DNA of 64,000 nt, from the NCBI RefSeq assembly GCF_023856365.1, contig NC_064534.1, positions 7,522,536-7,586,535 on the forward strand. Direction: 5' to 3'. The stretch is from Brienomyrus brachyistius. Lineage: Eukaryota; Chordata; Actinopteri; Osteoglossiformes; Mormyridae. How positions within the stretch are numbered: position 1 is the stretch's first letter; every line of letters starts with the position of its first letter. Made by a program: the position numbers and the translations under genes. The notes under the pieces are model-generated. The model was not told the origin of the DNA. It saw nothing but the letters and a program-made list of their open reading frames with translations, and ran no database searches. Below, piece by piece: positions 35,601-47,962 of this stretch.

Positions 35601-38261
35601 GACCGTGGAAGGTTCTCATGGCTGTAGCAGGTGAGCTGTTCTCCTGGGAGAACCGTATCTGTGTCACGTCGAGCAAGGAGGAGCTCCGATTGGTGGAGGG
35701 ATAGCAAATAGCGGGGCTCTGTCTGTGGAGACGAGAGAAAAACTAAAATAATAGGGAAGTATGAGAGATCCAGCGTTCTTGTGTTTGCTGGGCTTTCTGT
35801 CAGGGGATTCGCAGTGTCAGCCGATACCCTATTCTCTGGTCAGCCTTTGGAAAAAATCGTACCTTTTCAGGAAGAGCTAAAGGTAGAATGTTACTGCAAA
35901 AGTATTTTTATTATTGATATCTTATGGTGTCTTGAAGTCCGTTTTACTTTATTCACATAACACCAAAGGATCACGTCGTCTTTTTCCATGCTACTTTGAC
36001 AGCGAGATGAGATTCTCGGTCATAAAATGTAAACTGGGGCTCTTACATAGATTATCACACATTACCGCAGACATGCAGTGCACAAGCAGTGCCCTACAGG
36101 AATCAAGAATCTCATAACTTTTCTTCGGTTATATGGTCTCTCCATGATTTCATGGGGGTTTTCTGTCATATTCTGCTGACACGCTTTACTGCTCGATGCC
36201 ATTTTGGGGGATATTAAGACTCCCACAGATGTTGGATTAAAAAAACCCCCAAGGAAATGTCGGCTCCCTGTTTACGTTCTGGTTCTGACGTCGGAGTCGA
36301 TAAGGCTGTAGCGGTCAGAGGCACCATAAAATCTATTGCCGTTACACCCTGGATCTTCGTAGGAGCTTCTGGTGCCTGTGTTTGTCTCCATACCAGCCTT
36401 TCGCTGTATCGTTTTGGTGAAGAAGTCATCCTAGATGGGGTCAGCAGGATGGAATAGTCCTGTGTGCTCGGGATCCAGTACACAATGCACATGCTACTGA
36501 GTTGCAGGAAACGGCCGATTTAAGTGTTTACCCAGCGATCCTGCCTTATATGGGGACTGTGAATGGTGTCCCACCAGAGGGGAAATGGAGGATTCTCAAG
36601 CAGAACCCTACACGCAAAACTAACACCAGCTGATTACCTGGTGTGTAGGACCACCATGAAGAAGGTTCATGTTTAACTTTGTGCCATTATTCCATGCGTC
36701 GCATTACTGTGGTCCTTCGCAACGGTTAGTATTTTACGCTCCTGCTCAGTAGCCCTGGGCCTGTGATAGGGAATCCAAGACATCGGCTGAAAGTCCTCCT
36801 GGCTGTATGAACAGCTGAGTTCATGCCCCGCTGCTCAGATGGGTAGAGCTGAAACTGTAATGATATATAACAGGTCTCATTTCATGCTGCCAAAGTATTT
36901 TACCTTTGCACCTCTGATTAGACTGAGAGCACCAAGGTGATGGGTTAAAAAAAGAGAAAAAAAAACCCTGCGCTAATTAGCCTCCAAAACTTCTGCCTGC
37001 AGATGATTTTTAACCATGCGTAACAATTTCTAGCTGCTGACAATAATCTGCAGGCGCCCACGGGACCCCTAGGTGGTCAGTGTGTTGGGCCGTTGAACTG
37101 TATTTTCAGAGGAACCGGTTCACTGATTATCATTAAGCCTGGTACCACAAAAACCAGTGGCGATGCCACTTTAATGAGCCGTCAGCAGATGGAGTGAGAT
37201 CTCTGCACGGCTCAGCCACCCAGGAGAAGATCTAAGATCACCTGAAGGAGAAATGCAGAAGAAAGGTTCACACTGTGACTCGTCGGAGAAGAGCCTTGTT
37301 GTGTTGGAGTCTAGCGGGAGCAAGACTTTCGTGCCCTGGGAGTTGAATGCTGAATCATTAGCCTCTTTTAGAGCAGGCATTTTAGCTGAACCAAGCTTCT
37401 ATTTTTGTTTCGTTTCAGTACCTGAATTAGCTTATCGACCTACATCTGCATTTGCTCACCTTTGTTTATAAAGTGGGTGCTTCTCTCGAGTGGCTTGAGC
37501 CTCAGTGTGTATAAGTGTTAAACATAGAGCATCGTCAGAGCCGCACAGTCGGTAAGGACAGAGGGATTTGCGCTTCATTGTGACCTGTGTGAAATGCTTC
37601 TCATAAAACACAGCGTCCTGCCCTTGAAGCCCAGACCCATACAGCTACCTATGCGAATACTTAATAATAGAGGCAACAGGCAAATCTGAAGCCGTGCGTA
37701 CGTGGCATAGAGAAGAGCGTAAAGAGGGCTGCCTCGTGGATGTGATCAGGCTGCAGTCAGGAGTCGCAGCGCAGCAGATAACTCCACGCAGAGTTTGAAG
37801 GACTTTCCTCTGTCGCAACCCGGAATCCGTATCCGTAGCTGGATGATGGCGGCGCTATCGAAAGCCCGCTCTCGGCACGCTCACTCTGCTCCTCTGAGTC
37901 ACGCACATAGCGGGCGTGCCTCGTAAACTCTGCCCAAACCGAACCCAAAAATGTCTTTGCGTCGTGCATTTAAAGATCTGTACCTCAAAGTTAATGAATT
38001 TTCCTTAAGGGACTTTCGTATGAATTCAGAGCCAAACAGGACATGAGCTGCCGTTTTTTTTTAAAGGTCTCTGTCTCAGCCATGGTAAGTCTGTTAGTCG
38101 TGGCTGAATGAGGCCTTTGGTTTCTCAGGTCAGCCCTGTGCACCAATAGTTAACACAACACATGGAGACCAAATTCCATGCTGTACACAATGAGACCTTT
38201 AATGAGCTCCCAGACCTCCTGGAGTTAGGCTAATCTCCCAGGATGCCAACTCTCACACTGG

Positions 38262-38314
<53 letters not shown>

Positions 38315-41300
38315 GCACACACACACACACAAGCTCTGCTCGTTTGTCTATCCCGTTTTGTACATAATTCGCACATTCCAGATGCTTGAAATGACTTCTG
38401 ATCTAATTAGTGTATATAAAATATTCTGAGGTCTTTGAAGCGGTTCTGTGTACACATGTATGTATCATACATCATACGCCTTTCATAGACTCCCGTAGCT
38501 TTGCTTCGGCTGGTGACAGATGGACAGGGCCTCAAGCAAGAGGTCCACAGGACGCTCAACCACGGTAGCAGCATTACCCCTAATAAGTGGCCGAGCATTC
38601 ATTCACCTCCGACGTGTTCAAAACAGTGGTAGCTGCGTGAGAAAACCGGCTTCATCCTAGTTTTGAGGAAGAAAGAATCGGGCTTCAGCTCGTCTCTGCG
38701 GAAGAATCTGGCTTCAGTTTTCAAGGCGAAGGTATCTGACTTTGTTCCTGCGGAGACGGCAGTTGGGTGTTTTAAGAGACCGTTCTGGTGGGACGGTGGG
38801 CTTATGCTCCTAGGATCCATGCAATTCTCTGTATAAACCATAAGAGTGTCCCTTGGTTCAGTCATATGCAGCGCGGGCACTGTGGACCCCTTCCTGGTGG
38901 CTTATGGGTATATTTTTTCTGATAGCAGTGTGCTCCCTTGGGTTTCCTCAAGCTACAGGCCGCCGTTTGCCTGGCATTGCCTTCCCCAGCAGTACTATGT
39001 TTAGTGGATGGATAGTTTCTTTATCTGTCACGCCCTCCAGGGTGCTCCTGTACACGTTGGAGCTCTGCAGCAAGGTGATGCCATAGGCCTCGGCTTTTTG
39101 TTCTGCGCCTGAACCCCAGAGAGCCCTCAGCCTTGGTAAGTGGTTCTGCCGCGGTGAGCGGAGCGGGCAGGCGAAGACTAGGGAGCGGCTGCACGGGGGG
39201 AAGGGGACTTGGCGGAGATAAACTGAGAGGAACCTTGGGTGTATTTTTTTAATTTTTTATTTGCGATTCAGCTTCTGGAGCCTCTTGCGGAGGATTGTGC
39301 ATCCCTGAGGGCCATGTCAGCGGTGAGGGTGCGCCCGCATCTCAGGCTGCTGCGCTCCCGCTCGTCTGCATTAGTGCCGTTTTACGCATGGCCTGCCAGC
39401 ACCTTCCGTCCTTTTGGGACCTCCTTCGGCAGGAGGAACTCAAGGACCGGTAGCTGAATTATACATCATAGGACATTTAAAGTGCTGCGTCTCGGAGTCG
39501 AGTTTGTTTTTCGTTGAGATTAGAGGATTTCGCTCACTTTGTTTACTTCAGAACCATCTAAGAGTTTGTACGGCTGGCTCAGCTGCGTCTTTTCAGTCAC
39601 GGGAGGTGGCCCTGCACTTGATACGAGCTTTTCATTAGTGACTCGAGTGACAGAATGCTGGGGGGGGGGTCGAGCTCAGATGTGAGGGACTGTACCTAAT
39701 GCTTCTGGACAGCACCATGTACCAGGCAGTGTGAGCCTAAACCCATCGGCTTTCATGTCCGTATCCTGTTAAAGCAGCATTCCGTTTCATGCTGCCGGAA
39801 AAGGCTGTTGGAGTGCCATTTGTAATTAAAATGGATCTCCGCGCGTTTATCCAGTGCTTCTAGAGGGAGAGAAGTGCTCAGTCTGCACTTCACTTTGCCG
39901 TACGCTGATTTAATAAGACATGTCACTGGGTACACCAGGATTTTCTAACTGGCTCCGCTGGGGGACTGTGTGTGTGTGGCGTCGTCGACCACACGCTCAG
40001 GCTTCCCAGTCGACCGCCTCGGCTCTTTTATTAAAGCACGACACTGGAATCTTCTCGTGGGGAGTCAGGAAGGACTCAAAGAATTGTCCGGTCTTCACGG
40101 TCGAGCGTATGAATTGCAAGAGTGCCGGTGTTTACCTACTGACGGCCTCCTTGCCGACAGACACAAAGACGCAACGTCCCCCCCCCGATGAATTTTTCAC
40201 AATGGACGACCGAACCTGGAACAGTAACCCTGGTAACGGCAGAAATCCGGGGGGGAATCTATTGTGGCTTTTCCAGTTTTGCAGAGAATGCGGCATGCCT
40301 GCTTAGGAAACCAAGCATGAACTGTTGAAAAAGTATCATTTATAAAAGTAAAAGCTGGCCCGTCATCAAAGTACAAACGCAAACCATTCTCCTTTTGCAG
40401 ACTTCTCCCAGTGTGGGTCAGCATGGTACATCTCACGCCCATTGTCTTAGCCTTCGCTAAGAGGGGGTGTAGTTACACCGGAACACCACGTGTGTCGCTG
40501 CTGAGCCTTGTGGGATCCGCATGACAGCGGTCGACATGCCCACCCTCAGCTGTCTCCTTTGTGAGAACAGGAGGCGGTCCGACACGAGATTTTGGGTATG
40601 GATGTGGTCGAAAATGACAATAGCAATAGCAGAGACATGGGAGTGATGCAAGCAGGGTGCTGTCTGATTGCTTCTGCGAGTCGAGTCAATTCACTGCATG
40701 CTGTTTGAGCCTGCTGTCAGGGAGCTCTTAGTAACATTTGGATTCTGCTGTTGAATTTAGATCTGCTGGGTTCTTGGTTCGCAGAGTCGTCTCGGCACTC
40801 CTGGTATTGCAGGAGCTCAGGGACGTGTAAGCATGAGACCAGCTGGCTGGGGGCTCGTATGTAAAGCATAGTACCCATGAGCAAAGAACCCAAGGTGTTC
40901 GTGTGCAGATCGGAGCACCTGCCACAATGACACAGGTGGCATGACACTCTTATGACCGTAGATGGATGGGGTGTGAATACTGTTAGATCCGCCTGGTTTG
41001 GATGGAAGCAGCTGCGAGGGTTAGGGGCTCGGTGGGCTTGGAAGGAACATGGTTTCTCTGGCGTGTTCTGGGCGATGAAGCACCAGATCATTACACCCTG
41101 AGGTCGTGATACATGGTAATGACATGATTAACACCCCTCGAGAACCAGTCTGTACTGGTAGACTGACAGAGCTGAGTGAACATCGAGAGAGAATTAGCAA
41201 GAGGTCCTGTTGTTTGAAGGAATTGGGGGAGATTCTAAGGAAAGGAGACTTGGGCTGTTGCATGTGTAGATTCTAGCTTTTACAGTAACAGTATGGGGGC

Positions 41301-44300
41301 TGTGACACTGTCAGCTGGTAAAGTACCCTCTGTTCCAGCACACGCGCCTCCCCCCCCCCACTTTATCCCCTCGTTTCTGGTTGCTGGCTGTGGAGCGCGG
41401 GGGGGTTTACATGGTTTTAATAGTCATACATATGCAAACATTATAATCGCTGACTCGTGAATATGTATTAGCCGACTGTATGGCGCATGGCTCATTACAC
41501 TAGTGATTAACACACCTCAGTCTTAATTGTTCTATAGAGAGAAAGAAAAGAGCTGTAATATATAGACCTGAATGCTTTTTTTTCAGCAGGTACTGTATGC
41601 ATTTGGGAGTTTTGTCTGAATATGACAAACTGTCCTTAAAGCTTTTATTCCTGTCAGCCTGAGAGTTCATCTGAGAATAATCCTTTCCAAACATGTTAGA
41701 TAAATCTTAACCCGGGAGTCTTGTCGATGATCTTTAAGTGGGGATGATTGCAGTTCGGCACGGTGTGTGCGGCTCTCAGCCACAGATGTATGTTCTGGAA
41801 CATCGTGTGGACCTGCTCGCTTTGTGGGAGGCCCGTTCCGCCAATCCTCTTTTCGCCATCCCCGACGAGGCTCTGATTAGACACACAGGCACGCAAGCCG
41901 TGCATTTACATTCCGAGCAGAACTGGGCCATTCCTCCAGGGCCACTCTGGGTCTCCGGGTCCGGCTCCGGGTCGTCCGCAGACAGCAGAATTACGAGGTG
42001 GCGAGGAGGAGTTCCGAGCCCTTTTTCTTGCCTCTTTCCGGCGCCGGACGGGGAGAGGCGAGGGAAGCCCTAGTGTTGCTTTTCCCTGAGAAGATCACAG
42101 CCAAAGCGGCTGTATTTCCTGTGCTTGCTGCTGTTCAGGAGGCGCCATGAACAAAGGGTTTTACTTTAATATGGAAATGCCTCCGCCGTGTTACCGGTAC
42201 TGTTTACGTGTCTGTGCTAATGACCCATCTGCTCCGCAGGTACTTCACCATGACAGGTCTGCCGTACTGTGCCGCGTGGGCGGACGGGGTCACACACGTG
42301 CCATTGCTACCCGTTTTATCGTCTCGCTCTCAAACGTTGCCCGTCCATGTCCGGGTGCTTCCCAAAGGACCAGTGACAGAGATTAAAAATTGGGGGGCGA
42401 CTGCATCGAGTGATAGACGTTGGGTTTATCCAAAAGACCAAGGCCTCTGGGTCCATCGGAAATGAATGGATGGGGTAATGGAGTGGCCAGAAGCCAGCCT
42501 GATCCAGTCGCAGCAGAGATTAGCGGAACTTCCTTGACAGCCTGATCCAGTCGCAGCAGAGATTAGCGGAACTTCCTTGCTAGCCCGATCCAATCACAGC
42601 AGAGATGTGTGGATCTTCCTTGCTAGCCCGATCCAATCACAGCAGAGATTAGCAGAACTTCCTTGCTAGCGTGATCCAATCACAGCAGAGATTAGTGGAT
42701 CTTCCTTACTAGCGTGATCCAATCACAGCAGAGATTAGCAGAACTTCCTTGCTAGCCCGATCCAATCACAGCAGAGATTAGTGGATCTCCCTTGCTAGCC
42801 CGATCCAATCACAGCAGAGATTTGTGGGTCTTCCTTACTAGCGTGATCCAATCACAGCAGAGATTAGCAGCTGTGCCTTTAGGTGAGGCCCGTCCTGTGC
42901 CAGTTGAGTCTCCAGCTGGGTGAATGGATAAACAGTAAAATGACCTCCATATTTGCCAATGTTATGGCATCAGTTAAAAGAGGCACACACACCCTGGCCA
43001 ATCTGTGACACACTGCTGCTCTCCTGTAACATTCGCTCTGCGAAGGGAGCCATCATGAAACCGAGAGCCCAGGCTTTCCTATCTGCTCGTTCGTCTCCCA
43101 ACTGTTCTGCCTTAAGATGCTTCGCGGCTGGCTCGCAGTGTCCTAGCAACCGACCCCCCTGCAAGCCCGTCCGTGTCCGCGTTCTCTCTCCAGCGCCCCG
43201 CTCCAGTGACACGCCAGATGGCCCGGTCTGCTGGAAATGTGCTCTCCGCTCTTAAGGGTGGGCCCGCATGGACTGGGACCCAGGGCGGGGGGGGGCGATG
43301 GATCACTGGCACAAACATAAAGGCCTGGGACTGAGAGGAAGCAGGAGAGCGCGCGTGTTTGCCCCCTGCACCTGGGTGCGGCGATCCCTGAAAACACCGT
43401 CTGAGGGGCTGTGTGTTGGCCCAGCTGTTTGCAACATGCTTGCAGCTGTCTCCCCCATGCCACCTCTTGTTCCCATGTCCCCATCCTGTTTTCCGGTGGT
43501 GAGCTCTGCTCGCTCAGAGTGATGCTCCCCTCCTTGACTGTCCCTTTGTCGAGTCCTCCCTGGTTCCGATCGTCAAACGCACACACGACAGGTTCGGAGG
43601 TTGCCTTGAAAGTGGGCTTGCCGTGTGACTTGGAATACAAAGATTGAGGTGTAGGCAAAAGGGTCCTCCCTGACTGGTTTATCAGGACAGACGTCTCTGT
43701 CGACGTTAATTGTTATCAGCAGGGGATAACAGCAGGCTCTGCGTGTGGGTCCTGCCTGAGTACTAACCATTTTTCCATCCCGCTCAGGAGGAGATGGGCC
43801 TTTAACTGTCTCTTCCTCACGCAGTTAGCGGTAGCCTTTTAATACACTGACGAACTGGTGCCCCGCAGCTTATTAGAGGAAGATGTATGGATTGGCGAAC
43901 GCTGCCAAGCTCAGGGCACCAGAGACGTGCAAACAGACTTGTGGATCCGCCTCTGCCTCTGTGCAGTATCATGCAGTAGAGCACTTTCCCCGTGCTGTAA
44001 AAAGGCCAGGAGTTGTGTTATCTTTTAGTCGGTGTGGAGTCTGTTAGGAGCCGTTTGCTGGGAACCTGCTGTCATCCATGACTCGATCGCCACCTCTCCT
44101 TTGTCTAGGAGCTTCGCCATATCGTCCATCATCTTCTGAATCTCTTCTAAACCCAAACAAGTACGGGCAGGTGGACGCATCAGCAGAAAGTGACACGGTA
44201 ACTGCCTTGGTCAAGATGAAACTAAAGAAGGGGTTCCTGTCGTCCAAGTAAATGAGTTCCGGTGAGGATGTGACCTTCGGCAAAGGTTCCTCCTCCAGGT

Positions 44301-45603
44301 GGAGAGATGTCAGGCTGGCGTCTGTTTAATGTAATGTGTGGTACTGAGTAAGCACCAAGGGCGAAGGATGGAACAGCTGGTCGTTTTGAGAGAACGCTGG
44401 AAGGCGGCCTGGTCAGGTATGAAGCAAGTCCCATCCTTTTGGCTTGAGCCTCTGCAGTGTGTTGGGGAAAAAGGACAGCAATCGGGCAGGTGAAGGGCTA
44501 GACCGTGACAAAGAGGGCGGCCTGTGTTAACCTGCGGGGGGGGGGGACATCGACTGGGTGTGGTGGATGCAGATGTCAGAGGAACTGCTCCAGTTGCTTC
44601 CCTCAAACATGGTGCCTGTCATGTCAGCAAACCCCCCCCGTCGCAGTGCTGTGAGTGTCTTTCTACCCGCATCAATTATGGAAAGGATCAGCACTAAGTC
44701 TGTCATTACTGCTGAAACTGGGAGAAGAACGGAGACCAGCTAGCGGGTCTGTGTCAGCCGCATCGTGGCAGGGAGAGGATGAAGAGAGGCTTTGACCCGA
44801 TCCAGGCGCCGGTTTAATAAGGTCCTGCAAGTTTCGATAAGAAGCACAGCCTCGAACCCAAACAAGACGCTGCCTTGTGCAGAGTAATGAAGAGATAAAA
44901 ATATGGGGGGGGGAGATGGGGCGTACCGTCTTGCAATTACTCCTGCTTGGCACTTTTCTCACCCTTACATCAGAAGTTTCCAGAATCCATTTAGTCACAG
45001 CTGTGCTGGGGAAAAGTACTTAAAGAGGGCAATTTCGACCTCCTTACTTATACCTCAAATACGGCGAGGAAGTCAGTGTTTTTATATGCACATCTGCCCA
45101 CTCCCCGCCAGGCTGAGACGCATCCATCGTGGGAGGCGGGGCTTTGCCGTTTCTGGAAGGAGCCGCTGTCTTGCCCCGGAGGCCTCTGTGCAGCTCGTGG
45201 GAAATAGATTTGCTGAGGAGTAAGTTGCACTCCCATTTATCTTTTTATTCATTGAACTGGTGCATAGGTCGCCGTTTGACTGTGACGCAGCGCCAGCGTC
45301 TCGTTAACAGCCCGCCACGTTAGTCATTTAATTACTGAGAGTGTCAGAGGCACCTGAGTACGGCCAGTGGTTCTGCATTCATCTCGGCACAGGTAAAATC
45401 CAGTGTGGTTCGTTGTTGGGCTCCAAGGACGGGGGACTCCCCGTCCGTGAGGGAGAGGGCCGGCGGCGCTGAACGCTGCCGAGGTTCTGTCGGGAAAGAC
45501 AAACTGCGAAACGGCCAGAAGAAAGTGGATCACTTGGTCTTGGAGCCAGTTCTGTCGACCTTGTAAACTCCTGCAGGTTCTTGACTCTTGCTGGTACCAG
45601 TGC

Positions 45604-45655
<52 letters not shown>

Positions 45656-47852
45656 TACCAAACTCGCAGCTGAAGGAGACGACCTGTGGAGATGGGGGTG
45701 GGTTGGGGGGGGGGGCTTTTAATTCAGCAAACTACAGCAGCAGGAGGCCGTCGTGGTGCCCAGGGACGGTATATAATAGCACCATCCTGAAAAAGTACAG
45801 CATGCGGTGCTTAAACGGAGCTGAGAAGATGGTGACTCACTCCAGCTGCGTCTTCCTGGATGTTCCACGCCGGCGAGCTCTCCTTATCGCCCGCCTGCCC
45901 GCCCGCGCCTTGTTGTCACGGCGATGCAATAGGGGAGACCCTTTGAACTTCATATCAAGCAGCCCTGTGAATGTTGTCAGATGGTGTGTGCTTCGCTGCC
46001 GTGCAGAGGAGTTTTGAAGGAACTCTGCTTTTGTTGCAGGACCTGGTGGGACCCTGTGTGATCTGGTGCAGTGCGCTGTGAGGCACTCTGCAGGGCCTGA
46101 AAGTGGCACTGCGCTAGGGTTACGTACGTGGGTGCGTGCGTGCGTGCGTGCGTGCGTGCATGCGTGCGTGCGTGTGCGTGCGTGTGCATGCGTGCGTGTG
46201 CGTGGTCGTCTGTTTGTCGCTTTGTGCACAGTCTGGACTTAATGGATTCCACGTCATGTGTGAAGATTTCCACTGGCACCGATTATCCTCTTATGTGCCA
46301 CAGATGTACGCTGACCCAGAATGCCTCGGGACTGGGACGCTCTGTAGCAGGACATGTACACACAAGCCTGTGAAGGGCTCGTCAAGGTACCCGGTACACC
46401 GGAGTGCCGGTGTTTGGACCAGGGGATGGACCTTGAATTCCGGCAAAGAAAAACGTCTTTCTGAGTGGGGGAGGGACTCCAGGTACACACATGCACATGT
46501 ACTAGGTAATTATACTCATCAGTACAGCTTCTTGGGGCTGACCCTCTAACGATCCACATGGGTTGAAAGGTCATATGGTACGCGAGGAGGCAGTGTGTCC
46601 AAGTCTGCGGCCTGTGAGTAGTGTGCCATAATGGGGCCCTAAGCCTGAGCAGAGCCTCTCCCTCAGTCTCCGTCCCTCAGTCTCCCTTCCTCAGTCTCCG
46701 TCCCTCAGTCTCCCTTCTTAGTCTCCGTCCCTCAGAGCCCCTTCCTCAGTCTCCGTCCCTCAGAGCCCCTTCCTCAGTCTCCCTTCCTCAGTCTCCCTTC
46801 CTCAGTCTCCGTCCCTCGGAGCCCCTCCCTCAGTGCCCGTCCCTCGGAGCCCCTCCCTCAGTGCCCGTCCCTCGGAGCCCCTCCCTCAGTGCCCGTCCCT
46901 CGGAGCCCCTCCCTCAGTGCCCGTCCCTCGGAGCCCCTCCCTCAGTGCCCGTCCCTCGGAGCCCCTCGCTGACACCTGTATTCTATTCTGTATTTTCTTT
47001 CCCTTGGTTCCACCTGAATGTTCCCCACACGCTCACTATTCTCCTGGAATCAGTTTTCAGCAGACGGTCCCATCGTCTATCCCAGGGGGCACCCGCCTGC
47101 CTGTCCTGCGTCTCGGCAGGCTGACAGTGTAGCCGCGGTGTAGCGATGGGTGCCTGGCCGGGGGCGTGATGAGGCATGCCAGTTTGCCAGCCCGCCCCCT
47201 TTTTGGTAATTGCACAGAAGGTCATTAGCCAGGTGTGGGTGTCTGTGGGTGGGGTTAGTCAGGTGATGAGTTCATTTACTCTCCCGTGTCTAATGGCATA
47301 AAGTGGACTTCAGGCCACTCACACACGCCTGCGACTCAGTGATCCTACCCCGACTCAGTGATCGTTTTGTTTTCCTGTGTGTTTCCCTCATTATGGCTGT
47401 ATTTTGGTTCAGTTGGTCGGGTGAGAACTTTTAATGAGGAGTATCCTATAGTTCCCCCTTTGCTAATCTGGAAATGTGCATCGCACTGCGCTCCTGTATG
47501 CTGATGTGCTTTTAATCTGACGCCTCCGAGGAGTCCTAATGAGGGTGTCCTGTATTCGTCAAACAGGTGCATTGTGGGAAAATGGGAGGGTACGCCTCAC
47601 CTGTACTGTTTTCTGATGAGATGCACTGCCCTTTGTGGGGGCAAATCTGAAACAAGGTGAACGGACTTTAATAGCACGCTGGGCGATATAAAATGGTTAC
47701 GATTCAGTCAAAGCGTGAGGACAGAACACTATGTGTGTGTGTTTATGTATGTGTGTGTGTGTTTATGTATGTGTGTGTGTGTTTATATATGTGTGTGTGT
47801 GTTTGTGGGGCTGGTGTGTGTGTGCGCGCATCCTTGTGTGTGTGTGGGTGTG

Positions 47853-47885
<33 letters not shown>

Positions 47886-47897
47886 GTGCGTGCGTGC

Positions 47898-47962
<65 letters not shown>

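Noticed and set aside
45837..46279. His/Thr/Arg-rich frames on the - strand
   Set aside because: Translations of the (TGCG)n microsatellite.
46621..47132. Ser/Pro-rich 167- and 99-codon frames
   Set aside because: Translations of the 28-bp C-rich minisatellite in a commd10 intron.
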